From Gordonia sp. ABSL11-1 (GTDB taxonomy: Bacteria; Actinomycetota; Actinomycetes; Mycobacteriales; Mycobacteriaceae), in NCBI RefSeq assembly GCF_030315685.1, contig NZ_JASXSI010000026.1, positions 1 to 64,000 of the forward strand: a stretch of DNA of 64,000 nt. The letters are read 5' to 3'. Position 1 is the first letter of the stretch, and each line of letters opens with the position of its first letter. The notes beneath the pieces were generated by a model. That model saw only the letters and a list, made by a program, of their open reading frames with translations. It made no database searches and had not been told where the DNA came from. Below are positions 42,060 to 51,509 of this stretch, in pieces. The translations under genes were made by a program, and so were the position numbers.

Positions 42060-42527
42060 ATGCTGAGTCACCGAAGTCGTATCACCGCGCGATCAACCTG
42101 CGCCGCAGCAGCATTCCTAGCGGTCGGCGCCGCGGGCGCCCTGGGGGCTGCTCCCGCTAACGCGGCCCTCGAGGGCATCGCCGTGCAGACACCCGCGGGT
42201 TACGGATCGTCGAGTGGCTCGACCAACTACAACGTGTACGGCGCCGGCTGCGCCTATGAGCTCGAGGTCATCGTCAACGGATACCAATCGTCGAAGTCGA
42301 ACCTGAAGATCACGTCGGTGGGCCAGGGTAGGACCACGACCATCTATGACCAGAAACCGACATCAACCGCTGTCACGCCCGTCTGGCGACCGAATGCGCC
42401 AGGCCGCTATGTCCTGACGGCCACCCTCGACGGCGTCACCAAGACGCGTTCGGTGAATGTCGGAACCGGCGTCCAGTTGCCCGGATTCGTCCGTGGCGGT
42501 GCATGTTACGTCGTCCCGATCTACTGA
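42060..42527 (+). CDS. Small secreted two-cysteine protein, copy 4 of 4
   Basis: 155 aa. The signal peptide is AAAAFLAVGAAGALGAAPANAA. The mature part has VYGAGCAYELEV, RPNAPGRYVLTATLDG and the C-terminal GGACYVVPIY. It is the most divergent of the four, and the last cysteine is followed by a longer aromatic tail. It shares a YGSS stretch (GYGSSSGS) with copy 2 (GYGSSEG). It is preceded by a 287-bp gap with GAGTGGAG just before the ATG. Function unknown. Confidence 0.78.
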   Translation: MLSHRSRITARSTCAAAAFLAVGAAGALGAAPANAALEGIAVQTPAGYGSSSGSTNYNVYGAGCAYELEVIVNGYQSSKSNLKITSVGQGRTTTIYDQKPTSTAVTPVWRPNAPGRYVLTATLDGVTKTRSVNVGTGVQLPGFVRGGACYVVPIY

Positions 42528-42533
42528 CAGCGA

Positions 42534-43067
42534 TCAGCCGGCCGGCCGGTCGATGAAGAACACTAGTCCACCGGCCGCCGCGCTGAGCCATCGTTGGACG
42601 TCATGACCGTGTTCGGCCGCGCCGACCAGGGTTCGCGTCGCGATGGTCACTGCTTCCTCGCACTCGGCAGTGCCCAAAAGGCCTGCCGAGTGCGCCTCGA
42701 ACAGTTCGTCGACGTCGATGAGTTCGAGAGGGTGTCCGGGCACGTCGACGAGGTCGAGGTACCAGTCCTCCGCATACCAGCGACCCGCGTCGTCCGGTCC
42801 CGTGAAGTGGCCGATGTCGAGGTAGAGGCGTTGGCCGTCTCGGTAGCCGCCGAGGTAGTGGAAGATGTTGGCGCGCAATCCAAGCGACGGCAGTAGCCAC
42901 GACTCCAGCCGGTCGAACCTGGGGTGATCTGCTGTCCGCGACATGTAGAGACCGTGCTCGGTCGCCTCATACCGCTCGACCTCGCGGACAAAACCCTTGT
43001 TGTCGGTGTTGGTCATCGCCGGCACGTCGAAGACCTCACGTTTCGGCGGATGCAGATGCTCCGGCAT
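42534..43067 (-). CDS. DUF402-domain protein
   Basis: 177 aa, orthologue by position and pattern of M. tuberculosis Rv1632c. It has FVREVERYEATEHGLYMSR, then the DUF402 core IFHYLGG...RLYLDIGHFTG...WYAEDWYLDLVDVPG (quoted in parts), with several Asp and Glu that in related nucleotide phosphatases bind metal. A nucleoside di/triphosphatase activity is known for some DUF402 proteins; it is not shown here. Starts at ATG 6 nt after a TANNNT box. Convergent with secreted copy 4 (6 nt apart). Confidence 0.82.
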   Translation of the reverse strand: MPEHLHPPKREVFDVPAMTNTDNKGFVREVERYEATEHGLYMSRTADHPRFDRLESWLLPSLGLRANIFHYLGGYRDGQRLYLDIGHFTGPDDAGRWYAEDWYLDLVDVPGHPLELIDVDELFEAHSAGLLGTAECEEAVTIATRTLVGAAEHGHDVQRWLSAAAGGLVFFIDRPAG

Positions 43068-43073
43068 GGGTGA

Positions 43074-43079
43074 ACTCTA
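43074..43079 (-). promoter_or_regulatory. -10 box of the DUF402 gene
   Basis: TAGAGT on the minus strand ends 6 nt before the ATG at 43067. Leaderless spacing. Confidence 0.5.
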
Positions 43080-43150
43080 GCGTCGATCCGAACGCCCGGC
43101 TGCCCGATGCAGGCGCGATTGATTCCGATCCCCGGGTCCGATCGCAACCA

Positions 43151-43171
43151 CTGTCGGCACGCTGCCGACAG
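43151..43171. promoter_or_regulatory. Palindrome in the DUF402-uvrB divergent region
   Basis: CTGTCGGCA-CGC-TGCCGACAG, a perfect 9-3-9 dyad. It lies in the 309-bp divergent gap between the DUF402 gene and uvrB, which has no gene of its own. It does not match the mycobacterial SOS box form (TCGAACnnnnGTTCGA), so I do not assign LexA. Confidence 0.45.
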
Positions 43172-43364
43172 CGAGACGTCCACGAGGATGAACGGGCAGG
43201 ACAGGACCCGCCGTGTCACATCTGTCAACACCGGAATGCCCTGTCGTGCACTCCCTGCTCGACCTGACAGGTGACAGTGCTGCCCGCCACGCTGGCGGAC
43301 ACATCAGCCCCCGATCCGATGGCGGCGGCACAACCGGTGGAACACAACTGTCGGACCGCGCGTT

Positions 43365-43370
43365 TACCCT
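43365..43370 (+). promoter_or_regulatory. -10 box of uvrB
   Basis: TACCCT ends exactly 6 nt before the uvrB ATG, so the mRNA probably starts at the initiator codon. Confidence 0.55.
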
Positions 43371-43376
43371 GGCACT

Positions 43377-45533
<2,157 letters not shown>

Positions 45534-45661
45534 ATGTGCTGATCCCCACGAAAGGCGGACAAACCGGCACGTCGCCAACTAATCTGCCGGATCAGGGGTT
45601 CTACAGTTGGGGATGACACCTGCCTCGTGACATCGGGGCGGAATGACTCGTGGAGGTTGGG

Positions 45662-46105
45662 ATGAGCGCATACACAACGATCGTCGTCGGCACGGATGGT
45701 TCTGAGTCGTCGCTGAAGGCGGTCGAGCGTGCGGGGGCACTGGCGGGCGACGCCGCGTCGCTGGTGATCGCGTGCGCCTACTTTCCGAACGACAAGAGCG
45801 CAGGCGGCGCCGCGGATGTGCTGAAGGACGAGGCGTATCAGGTGACCGGGTCGACGCCGACCGAGGAGATCCTGCGGAGCGCGAAAGAGCGTGCCACCAA
45901 GGCGGGAGCGGCCAACATCGATCAGCGGTCCATCAAGGGCGCGCCGGTCGATGCGCTGCTCCAGTTGGTCACCGACACCAAGGCGGATCTGCTCGTCGTC
46001 GGCAACAAAGGCCTGAACTCGATCGCCGGTCGCCTCCTGGGTTCCGTGCCGGCCGACGTCGCGCGCAAGTCGGCGTGTGACGTGCTGATCGTGCACACGA
46101 CGTAG
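45662..46105 (+). CDS. Universal stress protein (Rv1636-type)
   Basis: 147 aa, one UspA domain. It has TIVVGTDGSESSLKAVERA at the start and the nucleotide-binding G-x2-G-x9-GS signature GNKGLNSIAGRLLGSVP near residues 111-127. It is the positional orthologue of M. tuberculosis Rv1636, which binds cAMP and ATP. GGAGGT lies just upstream of the ATG at 45662, deciding it over the in-frame 45650. Monocistronic, with a hairpin after it. Confidence 0.92.
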   Translation: MSAYTTIVVGTDGSESSLKAVERAGALAGDAASLVIACAYFPNDKSAGGAADVLKDEAYQVTGSTPTEEILRSAKERATKAGAANIDQRSIKGAPVDALLQLVTDTKADLLVVGNKGLNSIAGRLLGSVPADVARKSACDVLIVHTT

Positions 46106-46114
46106 TTCGCACAC

Positions 46115-46138
46115 GATCTGGTCCTCACGGACCAGGTC
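46115..46138. terminator. Bidirectional terminator
   Basis: GATCTGGTCC-TCAC-GGACCAGGTC: a 10-bp stem with one G-T pair and a 4-nt loop between the convergent universal-stress and HelR-like genes. Confidence 0.65.
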
Positions 46139-46165
46139 ACGCACTGTTCGACCGGACCCCGGCAA

Positions 46166-48499
46166 CTACCAGGTGTCGGGGGTTTCGTTCGTCATGTCCG
46201 CCAGCTCGTCCGGCAGGTCACCTGCGTGCACCACGGTCAATCGCTGGGTGGCGCGGGTCAGCGCGACGTAGAGATCGGAATGACCCAGCGGTGAGTCCGC
46301 GATGATCTCCGCCGGCTCCACCACGACGGTGTTGTCGAACTCCAGCCCCTTGCACGCGCCCACGGTGAGAATCCGTGGCGGCGAGTCGATGTCGTCGACC
46401 GCGGTGAGCAGATCGGCATGCAATCGATCAGGCACGATGACCGCTGTCAGACCGGTCAGTTCCGGGCGGGTGGCCGCGCGGACGGCGACCTTGGCCAGGG
46501 CCGCCGGATCGGTGCGGATGGCGCGCGGTTCGATGCCGTTGCTGCGCAATGACGTCGGCGGTGACATCGTCGGGTTGATCTGGGCCAGTACCCGCGTGGC
46601 ATAGGTCATGATCTCCGACGGTGTCCGGTAGTTCACGGTCAGCTCACGCAGATGCCAGCGGTCGGCGACATACGGTGTCAGGACGTCGCCCCAGGATCGT
46701 GTCCCGGCCAGGTCGCCGGTCTGCGCGGTGTCGCCGATGATGGTCATCCAGCGATTGGGGATGCGCCGCATCACCATGCGCCACGCCATCGCCGACAGTT
46801 CCTGCGCCTCGTCGACGATCACGTGCCCGAACGCCCAGTTGCGATCGCCGTGGGCGCGCTCGGCCGTGGTGAGGCGCTGGCTCTCGGTCTGCCGGGCGGC
46901 CAGCGTCTCCGCGTCGATCAGGTCGTAGGCCATCAGGATCTCGGGATCGAGTTCATCCTCGAGATCCTGTGGGGCCGAACCGGTCAGGATGTCCAGCGCA
47001 TCTTGGGCGTCGGCGAGCTGACGGCGCCAGCGTTCCCGTTCGGCCTTCTCCGCGTCGTCGGTGCCGTAGCCGATCAGCTCGGCGAGCTCGTCGAGCAGCG
47101 GTACATCGGCGGCGCTCAGATCACTGCCGTCTCGCTGTGCGTACGACGGCTCGCGGTGCAGCGCGACGCGATCGTCGTCGGCCCAGCCGGGGCTCGCCTT
47201 GCGGATCGCTGCCGGGTCGGACAGCAGCTCACGCAGCATCTCCTGCGGCCCGAGGGCGGGCCAGAACTTCAGCAGGGCACGCCGGATCTCACCGTCGTGG
47301 CCCATCTCCTGACGGATGTCGGCGATGTCGGCGCCGCTGAGCAATTGGGTCCCGTCCAGCAGACTCGACCCGATCGTGCGGGCATGGGCCTGCGCGAGAC
47401 CGTCGAGCGCGGCGCGGATGAAGATCGGTTGCGCGAGATTGTGGGCCCGGCGTGAACTGCGTGCCTTCGCGCGGGCAGCCTTGATCAGCGCCGAGTCGAT
47501 CATCACCTGGTAGCCGTCGAAGTCGACCGGCACCGGCTTGCTCGGCAGGGACTGGCGTGCGCGGACCGCGCGCTTGAGTAGATCCACCATGCGTAGGTCG
47601 CCCTTGACCGCCGCCGCTGCGCGGGACTCGGGGGTGATGGCGTGCACGCCGGGGAACAGGTCGCCGACCGTCGACAGCAGGACTCCGGACTCGCCGAGCG
47701 AGGGGAGTACCTGGCCGATGTAGTTGAGGAAGTCGGCGTTGGGGCCGATGATCAGGATTCCGCTGCGCGACAGGATGTCCCGATGGGTGTAGAGCAGGTA
47801 GGCCGCCCGGTGCAGCGCGACCGCGGTCTTGCCGGTGCCGGGACCGCCCTGGATCACCGTCACCCCGCGGTGCGGCGATCGGATGATCAGGTCCTGCTCA
47901 CGCTGGATGGTCTCGACGATGTCGGTCATCTCGCCGGTGCGGGCGGCGTTCAACGCCGCGACGAGAGCGGTCTCGTTGACGACGTCGCCGTGTCCGACGT
48001 CATGCGGGGACGCGTCGCCGAGGGTGAGGAACTCGTCGTTGACCGCGCGGACCCGACGACTGCGGGTCCGGACGTGTCGTCGGCGGTCGACCTCTTCGGG
48101 AGCCGCCGGGGTGGCGAGATAGAACGGCCGCGACAGCGGTGCGCGCCAATCCAAGAGCAACGTGGTGTCGGCGGCGTCGTCGTTCAGCACTCCGATGCGA
48201 CCGATGCGCCGCACCTCGCCGTCGTCGAGGTCGAGACGCCCGAAATACAGATTGTGTTCGGCGGCATCGAATTTTGCCAGGTCCTCGGTGTACATACGTT
48301 CGTAGGACTCGCGTTCGGACCGCGCCTGCGGCGTGCCGCCCGCTTCCCGCAGAGTCGTCGCGAGTCGTCGCTGGGTGTTCGCGCGCATCCGGTCGAGCCG
48401 CCCGTACACGAGATCGAGGTGCGCCTGCTCCTCGTCGATCCGCTCGTCCGCGTCCGGCACCGTCGAGCTCTCCGGGGAGCCGGTATCGGTGGAACTCAT
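46166..48499 (-). CDS. HelD/HelR-like RNA polymerase recycling ATPase
   Basis: 777 aa, a UvrD/PcrA-type superfamily 1 ATPase. Walker A is GGPGTGKTAVALHRAAYLLY (about 219-238), motif II is VIVDEAQELSAMAW, then RRIPNRWMTIIGDTAQTGD and late motifs GLEFDNTVVV and YVALTRATQRLTVVH. The N-terminal coiled part (DEEQAHLDLVYGRLDRMR) and the YFGRLDLDDGE block match HelD/HelR proteins, which dislodge stalled or rifampicin-bound RNA polymerase rather than unwind DNA. In mycobacteria and Streptomyces HelR gives rifamycin tolerance. Start ATG at 48499 overlaps the upstream stop (ATGA), so it is coupled to the hypothetical gene before it. Confidence 0.82.
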   Translation of the reverse strand: MSSTDTGSPESSTVPDADERIDEEQAHLDLVYGRLDRMRANTQRRLATTLREAGGTPQARSERESYERMYTEDLAKFDAAEHNLYFGRLDLDDGEVRRIGRIGVLNDDAADTTLLLDWRAPLSRPFYLATPAAPEEVDRRRHVRTRSRRVRAVNDEFLTLGDASPHDVGHGDVVNETALVAALNAARTGEMTDIVETIQREQDLIIRSPHRGVTVIQGGPGTGKTAVALHRAAYLLYTHRDILSRSGILIIGPNADFLNYIGQVLPSLGESGVLLSTVGDLFPGVHAITPESRAAAAVKGDLRMVDLLKRAVRARQSLPSKPVPVDFDGYQVMIDSALIKAARAKARSSRRAHNLAQPIFIRAALDGLAQAHARTIGSSLLDGTQLLSGADIADIRQEMGHDGEIRRALLKFWPALGPQEMLRELLSDPAAIRKASPGWADDDRVALHREPSYAQRDGSDLSAADVPLLDELAELIGYGTDDAEKAERERWRRQLADAQDALDILTGSAPQDLEDELDPEILMAYDLIDAETLAARQTESQRLTTAERAHGDRNWAFGHVIVDEAQELSAMAWRMVMRRIPNRWMTIIGDTAQTGDLAGTRSWGDVLTPYVADRWHLRELTVNYRTPSEIMTYATRVLAQINPTMSPPTSLRSNGIEPRAIRTDPAALAKVAVRAATRPELTGLTAVIVPDRLHADLLTAVDDIDSPPRILTVGACKGLEFDNTVVVEPAEIIADSPLGHSDLYVALTRATQRLTVVHAGDLPDELADMTNETPDTW

Positions 48500-49044
48500 T
48501 GTGCTGCCGCTCCTTCGGCGTACACCGTACCGATCCCGCATGTGGACGCGAGTCCTGCCGACCACATCGCCGCGGACACCCTTGCGCCGTGGCGTGGCAC
48601 CGCGAGTCGTCGGCAGACGTCGTCCACCGGCCCGGACAGTGTCCGGTCGGCGAGTTCGGCGTCGAGCCATTCGACGACGGTCCGTTGCGGTCCCAGCGGG
48701 AGCTTGCGGCCGTTGCGCGGGTCGGCGAGGACACCGTGTCGGGAGACGTAGAGCGAGAACGTCGGCGGGACAACGGGAGCGGCGACGACCGGATGGTCGG
48801 CGGTGGAGAGCATCATGCGATCGTAATTCGGTTCGGTGTGGTCGAGGACGGCGGCTTCGTCGTCGGTGAGCCAGGCGCCGACGGTGCTCAGGGTGGCTCC
48901 GTCGGCTCGATACGGTGCGGCCGGGATGTACCCGCGCGCCGAGACATGCGCGGAGTGCCCGACGGCGACATCGGCGAGCGTCACCCGCATGATCGGCGGT
49001 GGCGAACTCCCGGCCATCACTGCGGCCAGCTTGGTGCGCAACAC
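48496..49044 (-). CDS. Conserved hypothetical coupled to HelR-like gene, N-terminus unclear
   Basis: At least 182 aa in frame to the stop that overlaps the HelR ATG. It has GHSAHVSARGYIPAAPYRA, LDHTEPNYDRMML and FSLYVSRHGVLADPRNGRKL. I do not recognise a named domain. The first standard start is GTG at 49044, but the reading frame stays open and looks coding for 60 more codons (RIGAIGPSGTTHPAHEYPW, LAGRRLVVAVGSNAS) back to an ATA at 49224 that overlaps the TAG of the DoxX-repeat gene. There is no ATG, GTG or TTG there. The true start may be a rare AUA or have been lost by a base change or error. Confidence 0.65.
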   Translation of the reverse strand: MLRTKLAAVMAGSSPPPIMRVTLADVAVGHSAHVSARGYIPAAPYRADGATLSTVGAWLTDDEAAVLDHTEPNYDRMMLSTADHPVVAAPVVPPTFSLYVSRHGVLADPRNGRKLPLGPQRTVVEWLDAELADRTLSGPVDDVCRRLAVPRHGARVSAAMWSAGLASTCGIGTVYAEGAAAQ

Positions 49045-49220
49045 CTCACGGGAGGCATTCGACCCGACGGCGACGACAAGCCGACGGCCGGCGAGCGCCG
49101 CCGAGTCGATGGCGGCGTCACCGTCGGCGTCGGTCGCCGTCCACGGGTACTCGTGGGCGGGATGCGTCGTCCCGGATGGGCCGATGGCGCCGATCCGGGA
49201 CGACGGATGACCGGTCGGGA

Positions 49221-50465
49221 CTATGAGCGGGCCTTCCCCAGGCGCCGACGGCCTTCCTCGGCACCCTCGGCGGCGCGGTCCTTGGTGGTGGTGGCCAAGG
49301 CGTCGGCCTGGTCGGCGAGTTCGCCGGCCCGGGCACGGATGTAGTCGGCGGCGTCGGTTGAGCGGTCCCGGGCGGTGTCGGCCAATTCCGGCGCACGCTT
49401 GCGGATCAGCTCGGCGGCGTCCGCGGAACGCTCACGAGCCGCGTCCGCCAGTTCTGGTGCGCGATCCTTGATGCGATCAGCGGCCTTGTCGGACTTCTTC
49501 TGGGCGACGGCAACAGCTTTGTCGGCTTTCTTCTGTGCGGTCTTGACGGCCTTGTCGGTCTTCTTCTGGACCTTCTTGACGGTCTTGTCGGAGCGCTTCC
49601 CGAACTTCTTCGCGGCCTTGTCCGAGCGCTTCTGGGCCTCCTCGGCGCGCTTCTGGGCGGCCTCGGCGAACTCCGCGGATTTCTTCTGCGCGATCTCGGC
49701 GAACTCGGCGGTCCGCTTCTGTGCGGTCTCGGCCAGCTCCGGGGCGCGGTGGCGGAAGGCCTCGGCGGCCTCACTCGAGTACTTGCCGGCGGCCTCGGCG
49801 ATCTCGGGGGCACGATGTCGGATGACCTCGGCGGCCTCCACCGACCGCTCTCGTGCGGCCTCGGCGAGTTCCGGGGCGCGGTGGCGCACGACCTCGGCCG
49901 CCTCGGCCGAGCGCTCGCCCAACACGTGAGCACCCTCGACCGACCGCTCTCGGATGGTGTCCCAGGTCGAGTCGGACGCGACGACGGGCAGCGCACCGGC
50001 GATGGCGCTGCTCGCGGCCGACGCCTTCTGCCGTCCGCGCCAGGCCAGTGACGGCTTGCCCTCGGTGTCGACCGACGCGATGAGCAATCCGCCGAGCAGG
50101 CTCACGTTCTTGAGGAACTGCGTGCGCTGCAGGGCCCGGGCCTGCGGATCGGTCTCATTCCAGAAATCATGACCGGCCAGCGTCGTCGGCACCAACGAGC
50201 CGGCCAGGCCCAGGGCCGCCACCCGCGGTAATTTGCCGGTGGCCAAGAGGATTCCGCCGCCTATCTGAATCGCACCGTTGACCCGGACCAGGGTCTCGGG
50301 ATCCGTCGGCACGTTGTCGGTGACCTCGTCGGGCAAGGTCTCGACCGATTTGTCCACGAACTGCTGGGACTTCTCGGCGCGCGGCCCGGGGTTGCGAAGT
50401 GCATCGATCCCCGATGCGACGAACACAGTGGCGAGCATGGGTCGGGCAATTCGGCGGATCAACAC
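49221..50465 (-). CDS. DoxX-domain protein with long amphipathic repeat tail
   Basis: 414 aa. Residues 1-140 are a DoxX-like membrane domain (RPMLATVFVASGIDALRNPG, GGILLATGKLPRVAALGLAGSLVPTTLAGHDFW). Residues 185-400 are repetitive: 22-residue units starting RHRAPELAEAARERS, then 11-residue Lys/Ala units (AQKKADKAVAV, QKKSDKAAD), then again RAPELADAARERSAD units. This gives long amphipathic helices with periodic charge, like lipid- or nucleoid-associated repeats. The DoxX half anchors it in the membrane. The tail is unusual in length for a DoxX protein. Confidence 0.8.
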   Translation of the reverse strand: MLIRRIARPMLATVFVASGIDALRNPGPRAEKSQQFVDKSVETLPDEVTDNVPTDPETLVRVNGAIQIGGGILLATGKLPRVAALGLAGSLVPTTLAGHDFWNETDPQARALQRTQFLKNVSLLGGLLIASVDTEGKPSLAWRGRQKASAASSAIAGALPVVASDSTWDTIRERSVEGAHVLGERSAEAAEVVRHRAPELAEAARERSVEAAEVIRHRAPEIAEAAGKYSSEAAEAFRHRAPELAETAQKRTAEFAEIAQKKSAEFAEAAQKRAEEAQKRSDKAAKKFGKRSDKTVKKVQKKTDKAVKTAQKKADKAVAVAQKKSDKAADRIKDRAPELADAARERSADAAELIRKRAPELADTARDRSTDAADYIRARAGELADQADALATTTKDRAAEGAEEGRRRLGKARS

Positions 50466-50617
50466 TGACGGCCTCCTCGTGACAGGACTCGGACGGTCAC
50501 CGCCCGTTGTTTGAGCGGGTGAACCTCATCGAGGCTACCGGTCACGAGCAGCCGTCGCAGGCGCCCAGCCTGCGCGCGTGGCTGTGTCGGTCCAGCCGGA
50601 TCGGTGCGGGCGGCCGA

Positions 50618-51301
50618 TCACCAGCCCCGCTCGCGCCACTCCGCCAGCGACGGACGCTCGGCACCGACCGAGGTGTCCTTGCCGTGGCCCGGGTAGACGA
50701 TCGTGCTGTCGTCGTAGCGCTCGAAGACCTTCGCGGTGACGTCGCCGAGAAGGGTCTCGAAGTCGCCGGGCTCCCAGGTCTTGCCGACCCCGCCGGGGAA
50801 GAGGCAGTCGCCGGTGAAGAGGTGCACGACGTCGCCGTCGGTGAGTGCGAGGGCGATCGATCCCGGCGTGTGACCGACGAGGTGGATGGCCTCGAACGAG
50901 AGGTCGCCCACCGTGATGGTGTCACCGTCGTCGACGAGACGATCCGGCGTGACCGGCAGCTCCTCGGCGTCGTGGCGCCCGGCCGCGGTCGGGACACCGA
51001 GCTCGCCGGCCACCTTCTCCAGCGCCTGCCAGTGGTCGAAGTGTCGATGCGTGGTGAAGATCAGTCGTGGGGTCCCGGGCAGCTCGCGGACCAGCTCGAG
51101 GATTCGGTCGGCGTCGTTGGCGGCGTCGATGATGAGCTGATCGCCGGTCGCGCGTGAGGTGATGACGTAGACGTTGTTGTCCATCGGGCCGACGGAGAGT
51201 TTGACGATGGTCGCCGAGTCGAGCGTGCGCCGTTGTGGGGCCGGCGACTCCGACAGGTCGCCGGTGTAGGTGTCGCTGAGGGAAGCATCCTGGGGACTCA
51301 T
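50618..51301 (-). CDS. MBL-fold hydrolase (Rv1637c-type)
   Basis: 227 aa metallo-beta-lactamase-fold protein. It has TTHRHFDHW (about 99-107, the HxHxDH metal motif read as H-R-H-F-D-H), HLVGHTPGSIAL (about 157-168), FTGDCLFPGG and VYPGHGKDT. This is glyoxalase II or persulfide-dioxygenase-like by motif order. Positional orthologue of Rv1637c. It probably starts at ATG 7 nt after a TAGCCT box, hence leaderless. Divergent from uvrA across about 208 bp. Confidence 0.88.
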   Translation of the reverse strand: MSPQDASLSDTYTGDLSESPAPQRRTLDSATIVKLSVGPMDNNVYVITSRATGDQLIIDAANDADRILELVRELPGTPRLIFTTHRHFDHWQALEKVAGELGVPTAAGRHDAEELPVTPDRLVDDGDTITVGDLSFEAIHLVGHTPGSIALALTDGDVVHLFTGDCLFPGGVGKTWEPGDFETLLGDVTAKVFERYDDSTIVYPGHGKDTSVGAERPSLAEWRERGW

Positions 51302-51308
51302 GGTCGCC

Positions 51309-51314
51309 AGGCTA
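51309..51314 (-). promoter_or_regulatory. -10 box of MBL-fold gene
   Basis: TAGCCT (minus strand) ends 7 nt before the ATG at 51301. Leaderless spacing. Confidence 0.5.
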
Positions 51315-51509
51315 GCGACGGACGAGGAGGCCTGCAGTTGGTTCGCGAGGGTATCGTGGAGCATCGGCCGACGGACCATCGCGAACTTGTCGGTGGCCGT
51401 CGCTAAGGTACGCGCGGAGCGGTCCAACCCAGTCGGCCGACCGCATCCAACCCGCTCACATAACAGCACACCGGCATGCGCCGGATCAGCAACGAATGAG
51501 GATTTGCAA

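Noticed and set aside
43068..43376. LexA/SOS box upstream of uvrB
   Set aside because: I looked for a TCGAACnnnnGTTCGA-type site in this gap and before uvrA and found none; the 43151 palindrome does not fit.
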